Counted from the first letter of the stretch, positions 1 to 8,695 are shown. The stretch is DNA of 52,302 nucleotides from Planctomycetales bacterium (GCA_005239725.1 SBBM01000008.1:1-52302); one strand, 5' to 3'. Translations and numbers: made by a program. The notes: a model not told the origin generated them from the letters alone.

Positions 1-565
1 AGGATATTTTTTGATAGGGCAGTATATTTTCATCACGTTTAATTTTCACTTCTTCAATATCCACTATTCGCTCCATAGATGCGGTTTCTTTCATAAAATC
101 GAGCAATTGTGTAAAGCTCCCGTTAAAGGACATGGTAAAATAAAGCGGCGTTACCCCGGCTTTTGGCTGTGCGGAGACCTGCTGGCGCCCCCCTTCTGGA
201 AAAATATCCGATGACGACCTCTCTGCCTGAGATCCAGGATCACTTTCTTTTACATTAAAAACAATATTCCGTAGCCCGATGCGGCTTCCCAGGCGCATAA
301 GGGTTTTAATTAAATCCAAAGGTTTTTTTTCGCCGACAGGCAGGCGCCGGCATAATTTTTCTTTCCGCTGTTTTAGCCCTTCCTTCTGAACATCCAACTC
401 TTTCAAATGCTTGCTGGCCGAATACGCAGATTCCAGCTGATTTTTTTTCTGTTCTAATATTTTATTCGCAGAAATTTTTATGTTAAATTGCCAGAAAAAT
501 AAAGCAACAAGTACGGTTAAAGCAGTTATTATAAGAATGTATACCAAAAGTCCGATCCGTTTCAT
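1..565 (-). CDS. PilO/GspM-like pilus assembly protein (partial, C-terminus beyond window)
   Basis: The reading frame is open from an ATG at 565 to the window edge, about 188 residues. It begins MKRIGLLVYILI, a single membrane anchor, followed by a charged coiled-coil stretch (about residues 30-75) and then an alpha/beta domain. This is the layout of PilO/GspM, which pairs with PilN/GspL in the inner-membrane platform. The start overlaps the stop of the PilM-PilN fusion by 4 nt (ATGA), so translation is probably coupled. PilO is inferred from architecture and neighbours, not from a diagnostic motif. It is the last visible gene of locus C. Confidence 0.7.
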   Translation of the reverse strand, partial: MKRIGLLVYILIITALTVLVALFFWQFNIKISANKILEQKKNQLESAYSASKHLKELDVQKEGLKQRKEKLCRRLPVGEKKPLDLIKTLMRLGSRIGLRNIVFNVKESDPGSQAERSSSDIFPEGGRQQVSAQPKAGVTPLYFTMSFNGSFTQLLDFMKETASMERIVDIEEVKIKRDENILPYQKIS

Positions 566-2364
566 CGCCTGACAATCTCTGCCGTAAGCGTAAACTCCCG
601 CCTACTTTCCGTAGTTAAACGCAGACCTTCTTTTTCCTCGGTAGCATTTTCTGAAGAAATCTTTTCCAATTTTAACGACGTAACGGCTATATTTGAAAAG
701 TATTTAAGCAAACCCATTTTTTTCTTGAATTCTTCAATAACTTTGACGGCGCGTTCGTAATCGGTGAATATCTGTGCCTTCATACTGAGCTGGTATCTTT
801 CTTCTGCCCCAGCCTGTGAAACAGTGGCGCCGCTTCCTCCCCGCATAGTCATTTCCCCTGTTTGTTGCCCAGTGAATGAGCCGCTACTGGCTTTAGAAAT
901 TGAAAGTTCCGCCAATAATATATCCCGGGGAATAGCCCTGGTTAATTCCCGTAAAATAGAATAAAAGTCTTTCCTTTTTTTAATCACACCTTCAACCTGT
1001 CCAGAAAACCCTTCTATACGTTCCTCTTCGTGTTTTAAATATTCCAACTTGTCGGTAATCTTTTTAATCCTGGCAAGCTCAAATTCCACATTCTCACGCG
1101 ACATATTCGCGGACCTGTTACTGAGCAATACACTTATATTCGCAAAGGCAAAAGCGATAATCAGAAAAATCCCGGCAGACAATAAAATCATCCGCCTAAG
1201 CGCAACTAACTCCATCCTCTTTAATTCGACAGGAAGAAAATTAATTACTGCTTTTTTCTTATCCCTGGGAATGGCGCTTAAAGCCAGGCTAACGGCATTT
1301 GCGAATATCGGCTTAGAGGTGACTTTATCGTCAATAACCATACATTGTCCGCCTATTGAGCGGGATAATACGCCGACGAGATTCTTAATCTGGCTGCCTC
1401 CCCCTAAGAAATATATGTATTCAATCCTCCTGCCCCCGGATTGTTCTTTATAATAAACAAAGGAACGGCGCAATTCATGTATGATTTTTTCGAGATGGGG
1501 TTCCCAAAACATCCTCAACTCCAAAAAATTTGCCCTGCCCGCTCCTGCCCCCAATCCCTGTGCTGCCTCATATTTTTGGCGCATTATCTCTTCCGCAATA
1601 GCCACCCTATCTTTAAAATCATGCTCCACAAGAGGAACCCCATGCTCACTGATTATTTCTTCGGTCCTGTCGGAAGGTAAATTAAGTTGGCGGGAGAGGT
1701 CCTGAACGACCTCCTTTATGCCATAAGCTACATTACGCGTCAAAACCAAACTGGATTCCTTGTAGATTGAGATATTTAAATAACCTGCGCCCAAATCTAC
1801 AAAAACTGTGTCAGCATCGCTTTTCCAGGCATCTTCGGGAAGGATACAAGGAATAGTACAGCAATTAGGAGTTATTGAATAAGGGAAATACCCTGTATCC
1901 TTAAAAACATTCAGGATATTTTCCACGTCCCTCTTTTCCGACCGCACCGCTAAAAACTCAAACTTTACAACCTTGTCTATAATCCGCTCGCCGATAAACG
2001 ACCATTCAAAAACGTGTTCCGGTCCGGAAGAGGAGATCATCTTGCGGCGGGCTTCCATAAGGACCGCGGATGCGAATTCGCCTTTCTTCATTTTCGGCAA
2101 GGCTAAATACGCCGTCATGATGGACGATGCCGGCATATTTATGCTGATATGTGATGCCTTAAGTCTTGCAACAGGTATAAATTTCGATACCTCCTTCCAG
2201 AATAGGCCGCTGTCTATTTGCTGTCGGGCACCTCCTTGAGGTGTTGCAGATATAAACGGCGTCCTGAATATGCCGCTGTTTACCAGTCTTAAACTTTGGC
2301 CTCCCTGAATCTCTACGGCTTTAGCGTATTCGGAACCTATATCTATACCTATAAAATTAGCCAT
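562..2364 (-). CDS. PilM-PilN fusion (GspL-like) pilus/secretion platform protein
   Basis: This 600-residue protein joins two usually separate proteins. Residues 1-380 form an actin-like PilM ATPase fold, starting ANFIGIDIGSEYAKAVEI with the phosphate-1 motif DIGSEYAK and a later FLGGGSQI nucleotide-binding turn. PilN follows: the signature INFLPVEL near residue 370, one membrane helix (about 392-415) and a periplasmic coiled coil and ferredoxin-like region to the end. GspL of type II secretion has the same order, a cytoplasmic actin-like half then a membrane and periplasmic half. Locus A (30.7-32.2 kb) keeps pilM and pilN separate. It lies between GspF and PilO and should link the ATPase to the pseudopilin platform. 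Confidence 0.88.
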   Translation of the reverse strand: MANFIGIDIGSEYAKAVEIQGGQSLRLVNSGIFRTPFISATPQGGARQQIDSGLFWKEVSKFIPVARLKASHISINMPASSIMTAYLALPKMKKGEFASAVLMEARRKMISSSGPEHVFEWSFIGERIIDKVVKFEFLAVRSEKRDVENILNVFKDTGYFPYSITPNCCTIPCILPEDAWKSDADTVFVDLGAGYLNISIYKESSLVLTRNVAYGIKEVVQDLSRQLNLPSDRTEEIISEHGVPLVEHDFKDRVAIAEEIMRQKYEAAQGLGAGAGRANFLELRMFWEPHLEKIIHELRRSFVYYKEQSGGRRIEYIYFLGGGSQIKNLVGVLSRSIGGQCMVIDDKVTSKPIFANAVSLALSAIPRDKKKAVINFLPVELKRMELVALRRMILLSAGIFLIIAFAFANISVLLSNRSANMSRENVEFELARIKKITDKLEYLKHEEERIEGFSGQVEGVIKKRKDFYSILRELTRAIPRDILLAELSISKASSGSFTGQQTGEMTMRGGSGATVSQAGAEERYQLSMKAQIFTDYERAVKVIEEFKKKMGLLKYFSNIAVTSLKLEKISSENATEEKEGLRLTTESRREFTLTAEIVRR

Positions 2365-2374
2365 ACTTAAAGGA

Positions 2375-3586
2375 TTAGCCTCCGATTAATTGCGACATCT
2401 GGAATATCGGCAAGAAAATTGACAAAGCGATTCCGCCGACAACTACGCCCATAAATATAAGCATAACGGGTTCAAAAATGGCGAATATCCTGCGTATAGT
2501 GGCCGGGACTTCGCGGTCATAGAACTGATTTACCTTATCCAGTGTCTGGGTTATTGCCCCTGATTGCTCTCCTACGGCTATCATGCGTATAACCAGCGGA
2601 GAAAACTCGCCTGATACTTCGAGTGAATGCGCAAGTTTTTCTCCGACATTCACTAACTCTTTTGCTTTTGTTACCGCTTTTTCCAGGCGGCTATTATCGG
2701 TAACATCACGCGCCATATCCAAAGCAGTTAAAAGGTTTACCCCGGACCTTAAAGACAGGGTCAGGGTATGGCAAAACCGTGACAAGGCAACTTTGCGCAA
2801 AAGAACACCAAAGACAGGAAGCTTTAATTTTAAACTATCCAAAACATACCTTCCGTTTGCGGTAGCATAATATAATTTATACCCGAAAGCCAGTAAAGCC
2901 GCAGCCATTAAAATCAGATACCAGAAACTGCGCACAAAATGGCTTACTGCTAAAACTATCTGCGTAGGCAAAGGAAGGTTCGCTCCCAGGTCCTTGAATA
3001 TCGGCTCAAAGACAGGAATAACCTTGACTACTAACAATGTTACAACGCCGACCATCACAACAAAAATTATTATAGGGTAAGTAGCGGCTTCCTTTATTTT
3101 TCCCCTTAATTCCAGCTGCCAATCCAAAAGAATGGCCAAATCATTAAGGCAGGAGGCTAATTTTCCCGTACTTTCACCCGCGCCTACTATAGCTATATAC
3201 AGATTGGAAAAGGAACGCGGGTGAGAAAGCAACGCCTCCTTAAAAGAAGAACCTCCTTCTACTTTATAACGTATATCATCAAGGATTTTCTTTAATCCTT
3301 CTTTTTGCTCATCCCGGCTAAGTTCTTTTAAGGCAACTACTAAAGACATACCGGCATCCAAGAGGGTTGATAGTTGTATGGTAAGGTCAAGAACCTCTTT
3401 TGACTTTAAACTTGCGTACCCTGCGCCAATTGTCCGTCCTGAAGATTCAGTTATTACCTTGCAACGCACCAAGAAACAACCTAAATTCGCTACTTTATTT
3501 GCCAAATCTATCTCGCTGCCAGCCATCATCGCGCCGCGGACAAGTTTCCCGTCCGAGTCTCTTGCAGTATAGGAATAATTCTGCAT
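2375..3586 (-). CDS. gspF: GspF/PilC-type inner-membrane platform protein
   Basis: The 403-residue protein begins MQNYSYTARDSDGKLVRGAM, the typical N-terminus of GspF/PilC. Two copies of the T2SSF helical domain are visible (about 65-190 and 270-392), each followed by membrane helices, with a final hydrophobic segment at VMLIFMGVVVGGIALSIFLP. Recognisable family stretches include GAGESTGKL and AVGEQSGAI, one per repeat. GspF is the polytopic protein on which the secretion ATPase acts to assemble pseudopilins. No ATPase adjoins it here; the nearest is the GspE at 20.95-22.6 kb. The length is normal and the gene looks intact. Confidence 0.95.
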   Translation of the reverse strand: MQNYSYTARDSDGKLVRGAMMAGSEIDLANKVANLGCFLVRCKVITESSGRTIGAGYASLKSKEVLDLTIQLSTLLDAGMSLVVALKELSRDEQKEGLKKILDDIRYKVEGGSSFKEALLSHPRSFSNLYIAIVGAGESTGKLASCLNDLAILLDWQLELRGKIKEAATYPIIIFVVMVGVVTLLVVKVIPVFEPIFKDLGANLPLPTQIVLAVSHFVRSFWYLILMAAALLAFGYKLYYATANGRYVLDSLKLKLPVFGVLLRKVALSRFCHTLTLSLRSGVNLLTALDMARDVTDNSRLEKAVTKAKELVNVGEKLAHSLEVSGEFSPLVIRMIAVGEQSGAITQTLDKVNQFYDREVPATIRRIFAIFEPVMLIFMGVVVGGIALSIFLPIFQMSQLIGG

Positions 3587-3588
3587 AA

Positions 3589-4011
3589 TTATATCTCCCG
3601 CCAGCTCCAGGACACCTGGGAATCATCCGAGGGGTCAAGAGGCGTATCCATCCCCTGGATGGTAACTTCAATCTGCCTTTCCGAAACGACCTGTCCTGAG
3701 ACGACCCTCTGACCAATAGACCGAAGAAGGCGCTGGCCGCCGCCGATATCTTGAATATAATAAGAATACCACCCATCGGTTAAATTCTGCGCAGGGCTCC
3801 AACCGGGAGCAGTTATGGCTCCGTTCCTTGCCTCCACTTTTGCCCTTTCGATGCCGGACTGGGCTAAATAAAAGGCGATACAGCCGTCTTTTCCCTGCGA
3901 CCGTGATTGGATTTCCGCTTGCCACATAACCGCCAAGGCGCCGGTTAAAATACCCGTGATCAAAAGCAGGAAAAAGATAAATATCAAAGCCTGTCCTTTT
4001 CTCATATTCAA
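3589..4011 (-). CDS. PilX/GspK-like minor pseudopilin
   Basis: The 140-residue protein has a short basic leader (MNMRKG) before a hydrophobic helix, QALIFIFFLLLITGILTGAL. It then has the AFYLAQSGIERAKVEAR segment typical of PilX/GspK-like minor pilins. The usual Glu at +5 of the mature protein is absent, as in GspK, which caps the pseudopilus tip. It overlaps the preceding GspJ-like gene by 4 nt and is followed 2 nt later by gspF. It is short for GspK, which is usually about 300 residues, so PilX is the closer description. Confidence 0.75.
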   Translation of the reverse strand: MNMRKGQALIFIFFLLLITGILTGALAVMWQAEIQSRSQGKDGCIAFYLAQSGIERAKVEARNGAITAPGWSPAQNLTDGWYSYYIQDIGGGQRLLRSIGQRVVSGQVVSERQIEVTIQGMDTPLDPSDDSQVSWSWREI

Positions 4012-4529
4012 TTCCTCTGCCTGGACATTGTCCGTAAAGTGTAGTTCTGGTTTTTGCTGCTTGCGGCCTCAGCGGGTTTTGGCCTTACTGTCAATTCAAT
4101 AGTATATAGAGTGGCTCCGGCAGAAGCAAAAATTCCGTTTCCGCTGGGGTTAGTGACAATAAAATTTGACAACTCCTGGCGGACGCTGTTTGCGTTATTG
4201 AGGCTTGCGCCCGCACCGCGGAACAGGATATCGGCATTGCCGTAAGTTGCGCCGTCTCCCCGCCAATACCAAACTCGGTTAGGCGCTCCGCCCGGAGGCA
4301 ATTCAAACTGCAGTGTGCTTGCGAAAACAGAGAAATTACTGCCCTGCCTCATCTCATTAACCATAAATTCCACAGCCCACCTGGCATTCCGTATTGAATC
4401 CAGGACCAGTTTCTGTTTTTGCCATGCCTGTCTTACCGAAAAAAGGGTTTCGCCGGCCGCAACTACAACTATTACAAAGACTGTAATCGCAACCATTATC
4501 TCAACGAGAGTAAAGCCGCTTCTTTTCAT
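4008..4529 (-). CDS. Minor pseudopilin, GspJ/PilW-like
   Basis: A prepilin leader and cleavage site are clear: MKRSG|FTLVEIMVAITVFVIVV, with Glu at +5. The body (173 residues) includes FMVNEMRQGSNF near residue 55, which recalls the region after the N-terminal helix in GspJ/PilW proteins. The gene overlaps its upstream neighbour by one base (TAATG) and its downstream neighbour by 4 nt, so the H-I-J-K-like genes form one tightly coupled unit. The prepilin class is certain. The J/W assignment rests on gene order and this region. Confidence 0.83.
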   Translation of the reverse strand: MKRSGFTLVEIMVAITVFVIVVVAAGETLFSVRQAWQKQKLVLDSIRNARWAVEFMVNEMRQGSNFSVFASTLQFELPPGGAPNRVWYWRGDGATYGNADILFRGAGASLNNANSVRQELSNFIVTNPSGNGIFASAGATLYTIELTVRPKPAEAASSKNQNYTLRTMSRQRN

Positions 4530-4888
4530 TAATAATTTGCTTTTAAGGTTTCAAATGCCTGGGACTTCGTAGCGTTATCCCACCAGACAGTAACAGTTAT
4601 GTGCGCCAAATCGCTAAACCCCAGGTAGGGGCAGACAATATTTACCTGCCGTTGAAAACCGCTGAAGCCGGATACAGAAGCCAGTGCTTCATTCGCAGGC
4701 GGCCAGGGATTCGCGGATAATTTATCTTCCAATTTTTCTATGGCAAGCGTATATGCGATAGCGCGCTCCCTGCTATTCTGCATTGAAATGTTGCCCTGCC
4801 ACAGGACCCCCAGCATACTTGACACAATCAATGCCAATATAATAACCGCGGCACATACTTCAATAAGGCTAAATGCCCGTCTATTCAT
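4529..4888 (-). CDS. Minor pseudopilin, GspI/PilV-like
   Basis: This 119-residue protein starts MNRRA|FSLIEVCAAVIILALIV. The prepilin site has Ala rather than Gly at -1, and Glu at +5. The segment AIAYTLAIEKLEDKL after the helix resembles the A-x-x-LAxxKLEEL motif common in GspI/PilV proteins. It overlaps the GspH-like gene by 4 nt and the GspJ-like gene by 1 nt. With its neighbours it probably forms the pseudopilus tip complex. Ala at -1 is tolerated by prepilin peptidase in some pilins. Confidence 0.82.
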   Translation of the reverse strand: MNRRAFSLIEVCAAVIILALIVSSMLGVLWQGNISMQNSRERAIAYTLAIEKLEDKLSANPWPPANEALASVSGFSGFQRQVNIVCPYLGFSDLAHITVTVWWDNATKSQAFETLKANY

Positions 4889-5325
4889 TGCACCTTCAGG
4901 TAGCCGGTACCCGCAAACACCCTTACCTGCTTTGTTTGCCCCTTATAACTCAGGTTGATTAACCTGTCTTGCGAATTGCCTTTGGGAAAGTAAAACGTTA
5001 CCCGGGGAGGAGAAATTATGTTTCCGAAAGAATCAGTTACGGAAACCAAATCTATTTCCAAATCCTGCCTTTTAATATTGCTTGCGCCCTGAGAAATTGA
5101 ATAGCCATTGTTTGCCGTGTCAAAATCAATAACACAGTCTGTATGCCTTGCCACCGAGCGCTCCCTCGCCAAGCCCAAATCCGCGGATATCTTCCTTGCC
5201 TCTGCCTCAAGCCTTGAGCCGGTAAGAGTAGAAAAAGATACCAAGCCGGTTACAGTAATTACGGCAATAATTACCACCGCGGCTGCCAATTCTACTAATG
5301 TAAACCCGGATTCTCCAAATCGCAT
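4885..5325 (-). CDS. Minor pseudopilin, GspH/FimT-like
   Basis: The N-terminus MRFGESG|FTLVELAAAVVIIAVITV is a type IV prepilin signal with Glu at +5. GspH/FimT features follow: ADLGLARERSVARHTD after the helix (compare LxxARxxAixr) and a C-terminal beta-rich domain (146 residues in all). The start is supported by a GAGG Shine-Dalgarno-like sequence about 8 nt upstream. The start lies inside the 3' end of the TPR gene, a 31-nt overlap. It is the first of four consecutive minor pseudopilin genes. Confidence 0.85.
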   Translation of the reverse strand: MRFGESGFTLVELAAAVVIIAVITVTGLVSFSTLTGSRLEAEARKISADLGLARERSVARHTDCVIDFDTANNGYSISQGASNIKRQDLEIDLVSVTDSFGNIISPPRVTFYFPKGNSQDRLINLSYKGQTKQVRVFAGTGYLKVQ

Positions 5326-6212
5326 ACTCCCGCCTCATGTTTATGTTCCGGCATGACAATTTTTTTCGGTTTACTAAACGTAATACTCTTCACCCGGCCG
5401 CTATCGGGCTCCAGGAAATATCCGCCGCCGAAGGGATCTTCCGGTATTTTATTTAATACCCCTTTTGACACGAGCTCTTCTAAGCTAAGGGGGGGGCGCT
5501 GAAATTTTTCCTTAAACTCTGCCAACCGGCTCTCTAATTCAATGATATTACTTAACCAGGCGATCTTTTTTTCTAGAAGCACCTCCTCCCGCCTATTTGT
5601 TGCCGATTTTTTTAATTCCTGAAGTATGGCCAAGGCCGTCTGCGGATGGCTGGCCTTATAATAAAGCATGGCCAGGATAGCCTCAATGTACGGCGGGCTT
5701 AGCGGTAAGCCGGCGGCCCTGCGGAAATATTCTATGGCAGCTTGGTAATCTTTAATCTCATAATAATAATTGCATCCGATCCAGAAAGGAATGCGCCATT
5801 CCCGGGGGGCGCGTTTTATCGCTTCCAGCAAAAAGATATTAGCCCGTTTTACCTCCTCTTCCGTAGATGCAAAGATTACCCCGCCGTAAAAATAGGCGGA
5901 CCGGAAACCGGGGTCGAGCCAGGTTACAACGTCTAAGTTAGCGTACAACCATTCGGCATCTTTTTCTTCCGGCCTATCATAAACTTCGCCGAAATGAATT
6001 AGCGCGCGCAGAAAAAACAAATCTGCAACCAATGCCCGCTGGCCAAAGCTAAATGCCTCGGCGATTTTATAGGAAGGAGAAAACCTTAGAGAAAATTCCC
6101 CAGAAGACAAACGGCAGTTGTTTAAGGCAAGAGAAAAAAAGATAACCAGGGTTATACAACTTATACCGCATGCCAGGGATAAGCTATAATGCCTGAAGTT
6201 CCTAAGTATCAT
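5295..6212 (-). CDS. Membrane-anchored TPR-repeat protein of unknown function
   Basis: The 305-residue protein has one N-terminal membrane helix (about residues 9-30). Tetratricopeptide-like helices follow, the clearest being DYQAAIEYFRRAAGLPLSPP and the pair around SHPQTALAILQELK. The C-terminal part (about 240-275) has the PPLSLEELVSKGVLNKIPEDPFG pattern found near the C-termini of some pilin-like proteins. It begins inside the ABC permease stop (4-nt overlap) and ends inside the GspH-like gene. A role in pilus or secretion assembly is suggested only by position. I do not recognise a named family. Confidence 0.6.
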   Translation of the reverse strand: MILRNFRHYSLSLACGISCITLVIFFSLALNNCRLSSGEFSLRFSPSYKIAEAFSFGQRALVADLFFLRALIHFGEVYDRPEEKDAEWLYANLDVVTWLDPGFRSAYFYGGVIFASTEEEVKRANIFLLEAIKRAPREWRIPFWIGCNYYYEIKDYQAAIEYFRRAAGLPLSPPYIEAILAMLYYKASHPQTALAILQELKKSATNRREEVLLEKKIAWLSNIIELESRLAEFKEKFQRPPLSLEELVSKGVLNKIPEDPFGGGYFLEPDSGRVKSITFSKPKKIVMPEHKHEAGVCDLENPGLH

Positions 6213-6979
6213 TGCTCCTTTATCTTAAAGATAAGGTTAGCAATAGACAGTACAAAACCGGCGTAAGCCAACGCGTAAATAACAGAGATAGCAACATAAG
6301 AAAACTGGGGAGCATTTCCGTAGGCAACCGCCAGTTTTATCTCAAATTTGTCCAGGTTGGGGAACAAAAGATAAAAATATTTAAAGAAAAATATGGACAG
6401 AGGGCTGCCCTCCTGGTTAATAATATCCAGGGCATTGCGGCTTATTGAGCCTGTAATATACACGGCTATAGTTAAAAGATAGGCCAGGACCTGGGAACTG
6501 ATAAATGTGGCAAAAAATAAAGCGAAGCTAAGGAGGATAACAAGTTTGAGAAAAATAAAAAATACCCCGGCAAGTAAAGAAAAATAAAAGGCCTTGTGGA
6601 AAAAAAGGAGAAGAGAAAAACATATTAACCCTATAAAAAGAAAGACAGCAGTTACTGAAAACACCCCCAAAAACCTGCCCAAAAGAAATTCGTGCCTTAA
6701 AAACCTGGATAGATATACATCCAGCATCTTGGATTCTCTGTCGCGCCAGAATGAATTAAGCATAAAAAAAACAGTCACTAATACTGCGCTTAATTCAAGG
6801 CCCGCAAGCCCGACATCCCTTAATACTTTGCCCTGGTCGCCGTAGGCAATCTGCCCGAGGATATAATTCAAAAGCAAAATCAGGGAAAATAAAATAATTG
6901 AGCCGTAAAAGACCTTTTCCCGCAGGCCCTCTTTGAAGGTGATTGAAGCTATGGATAAGATATTACGCATTAGGGGCAA
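6209..6979 (-). CDS. ABC-2 type transporter permease
   Basis: The 256-residue protein has six likely membrane helices and no soluble domain, the pattern of ABC-2 (NatB/CcmB-like) permeases. The N-terminal cytosolic helix SIASITFKEGLREKVFYGS is typical of this family. It overlaps the ATPase gene by 10 nt and forms a complete exporter pair with it. The substrate is not evident. The pair sits inside a pseudopilin operon, between the major pseudopilin and the minor ones, so a role tied to the secretion system or pilus is possible but unproven. Confidence 0.8.
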   Translation of the reverse strand: MPLMRNILSIASITFKEGLREKVFYGSIILFSLILLLNYILGQIAYGDQGKVLRDVGLAGLELSAVLVTVFFMLNSFWRDRESKMLDVYLSRFLRHEFLLGRFLGVFSVTAVFLFIGLICFSLLLFFHKAFYFSLLAGVFFIFLKLVILLSFALFFATFISSQVLAYLLTIAVYITGSISRNALDIINQEGSPLSIFFFKYFYLLFPNLDKFEIKLAVAYGNAPQFSYVAISVIYALAYAGFVLSIANLIFKIKEQ

Positions 6980-7659
6980 TCGGATTCTCCCGCAGTTAAG
7001 ATAAACGCCTCTTCTAACGAAGAGGCCCCCTTTTTTTTAAGCAGCTCTTCTACGGCCCCCAGAAAAACCATCCTCCCATGTGAGATTATTCCCAGGCGGT
7101 CACAGACCCCCTCTACTTGAGAAAGGATGTGGGAAGAAAAAAATATGGTCTTACCCTGTCCTTTCAACACGCGCATTAAATCCAGCACCTGTTTCTGTCC
7201 CAGAGGATCGAGCCCGAGAGTCGGCTCATCCAGGACTAATATTTCAGGGTCAGTTGAAAGCGCAAGGGCTATACCTAAGCGCTGGATCATACCGCGCGAA
7301 TATTCTCTTATATAGCGGTCCTTGCTTAATGCCAGACCTGCCATCTCCAATAAAGAATCGCATTTTTCCTTAGATATGTTTTTTGTGCGGAAATCATAAA
7401 GAAGCTCTTTACCGCGAAAATAACGGTAGGGAGAAAAGTTTTCCGGAAGGAAACCGGTTTTTGCGCTCAGGCTTATCTCTCCGCTCTGGAACTTGAGCAA
7501 ACCCAATAAACATCGCATAAGCGTAGTCTTGCCGGCGGCATTAGCGCCTAAGAGGCAAAAGATCTCGCCTTCGTGAATATCAATGCTGACTTTATTTAAA
7601 ACTCTTAATTTACCGAAACTCTTGGTTAAATCCCTTACCCTGACAACCGCTTTTGGCAT
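6970..7659 (-). CDS. ABC transporter ATP-binding protein (ABC-2 exporter type)
   Basis: The 229-residue ATPase has Walker A GANAAGKTT, a signature YSRGMIQRLGIA in place of the canonical LSGGQ, Walker B ILVLDEPTLGLDP and the switch His in FFSSHILSQVE. The YSRGM signature is usual in NatA/CcmA-like exporters. It pairs with the overlapping permease. Its Shine-Dalgarno (GGAGG, 14 nt before the ATG) lies in the 3' arm of the terminator-like hairpin after the upstream pseudopilin gene, so its translation and transcription may be held below those of the pseudopilin. Confidence 0.9.
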   Translation of the reverse strand: MPKAVVRVRDLTKSFGKLRVLNKVSIDIHEGEIFCLLGANAAGKTTLMRCLLGLLKFQSGEISLSAKTGFLPENFSPYRYFRGKELLYDFRTKNISKEKCDSLLEMAGLALSKDRYIREYSRGMIQRLGIALALSTDPEILVLDEPTLGLDPLGQKQVLDLMRVLKGQGKTIFFSSHILSQVEGVCDRLGIISHGRMVFLGAVEELLKKKGASSLEEAFILTAGESDCP

Positions 7660-7667
7660 TGATTATG

Positions 7668-7695
7668 AAAAAACCTCCTTTTTGCTCAAAGAAGG
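7668..7695 (-). terminator. Terminator-like hairpin overlapping the next gene's ribosome-binding site
   Basis: Read on the minus strand, an 8-bp stem CCTTCTTT / AAAGGAGG (one G-T pair) with loop GAGCAA is followed directly by six T residues. It follows the pseudopilin gene by about 45 nt. The 3' arm is also the Shine-Dalgarno of the ABC ATPase gene. It could act as a partial terminator and also occlude that ribosome-binding site. Confidence 0.6.
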
Positions 7696-7740
7696 CTTTT
7701 GTATTTACAGCTTTGGATTGGATGAACTAAATAAAAAGGA

Positions 7741-8250
7741 TTAACTTTTGATTAACTCCCGGAAATCATCTCCGCATATCCGGTGGCCTGTGGTCCCGCC
7801 TGCGCCTCCTACACCCCCTCCGGCATTACCATTTCCATAACAGCACCATCTGCACCTTGAGCAGGAACCATTATTTGTCTTATCTCTTCCAAAAGATAAT
7901 ATTACCGCCGCATATGACCAGTTGTTATAGGCGCCGCAATTGTTATAATAGTAGGCAACTTGCCAAGGATCTACGCCCACTGCTTTATCTAAGTAGCGGT
8001 TAAGGCCAGGCGTAGGCATATTACGCAGATCCCAGCTTGCCCAGGCGTATCCGGGAGGCATATTGCCGTTCTCATCCGCATACATCAAACATGCGGTTTT
8101 AAAATTACGCATCTCTGCCTGAACTGCCGCAACCTTACCGCGCTGCATTACCCTATTCACGTTTGGTACTGCCATAGCTGTAAGAAGGCCGATAATTGAA
8201 ATGACCACCATAAGTTCCACTAAGGTAAAACCTTTTCTATGCCTCTTCAT
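7741..8250 (-). CDS. GspG-like major pseudopilin with Cys/Gly-rich C-terminus
   Basis: The 169-residue protein has leader MKRHRKG|FTLVELMVVISIIGLLTAM with Glu at +5. GspG-like features follow: VQAEMRNFKTACLMYADENG, then a Pro/Trp-rich segment ending DKAVGVDPWQVAYYY, which matches the DPWG region of GspG. The last 45 residues are odd: Cys-rich (SCSRCRWCCYG) then glycine-rich, ending HRICGDDF. It has its own strong promoter and a good ribosome-binding site (AAAGGAGG), and a terminator-like hairpin follows. This fits an abundant major subunit of locus C. Confidence 0.85.
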   Translation of the reverse strand: MKRHRKGFTLVELMVVISIIGLLTAMAVPNVNRVMQRGKVAAVQAEMRNFKTACLMYADENGNMPPGYAWASWDLRNMPTPGLNRYLDKAVGVDPWQVAYYYNNCGAYNNWSYAAVILSFGRDKTNNGSCSRCRWCCYGNGNAGGGVGGAGGTTGHRICGDDFRELIKS

Positions 8251-8302
8251 AAGATGCCTCCTTTTTCCGGAGCGGCAAAAAACCTATTTTTATTTACATC
8301 TA

Positions 8303-8331
8303 AGTATAACATAACTATTTACTCTCGTCAA
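8303..8331 (-). promoter_or_regulatory. Sigma-70-type promoter for the locus C pseudopilin operon
   Basis: On the minus strand, TTGACG is separated by 17 bp from TATACT. Transcription should begin near 8296, about 45 nt before the pseudopilin ATG. The elements lie across the last codons of the zinc-ribbon gene. Confidence 0.7.
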
Positions 8332-8695
8332 CCTGCCCGCGTACCCCGCAATAAGGACATTGGGAGCGGGGGTCAGGGCCTAATGTCCGTTGCTTTACAT
8401 CTATTTCTCCGGAGCCGACGGACAAAGGTTTATTAATCCGCACAAGCTCCTTACCGCAAGCCTTGCATTTTACTTTTACGCCCTGATAAGCCTGGGTTTG
8501 CCCGCAAAGGGGGCATTTTACCGGGAAGGTAACATCAGCCGGCAATTTAGCCTGGAATTCAGCTTTACAGCTATCGCATTTGAGCAAAAATTCCTGCTTG
8601 GGTGTTTTAAAAACCAGCGTTAATAAACCTACGCCCAAAACTAAAACAGCTACAGCAACTATCGCTACTACCGGATTTTGCCTCCAGTTAGCCAT
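8315..8695 (-). CDS. Membrane-anchored zinc-ribbon protein
   Basis: The protein has one N-terminal membrane helix (about residues 10-29), then four CxxC pairs: CDSC, CPLC, CKAC and CPYC. These suggest two zinc-ribbon folds facing the cytoplasm or periplasm. I chose the ATG at 8695 (MANWRQN), which has a GGGAGG Shine-Dalgarno 5 nt upstream. An in-frame GTG at 8701 lies within that ribosome-binding site. The gene is monocistronic or leads locus C, with its own promoter. No specific function is recognised; such ribbons are often hypothetical proteins in this type of bacterium. Confidence 0.75.
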   Translation of the reverse strand: MANWRQNPVVAIVAVAVLVLGVGLLTLVFKTPKQEFLLKCDSCKAEFQAKLPADVTFPVKCPLCGQTQAYQGVKVKCKACGKELVRINKPLSVGSGEIDVKQRTLGPDPRSQCPYCGVRGQVDESK

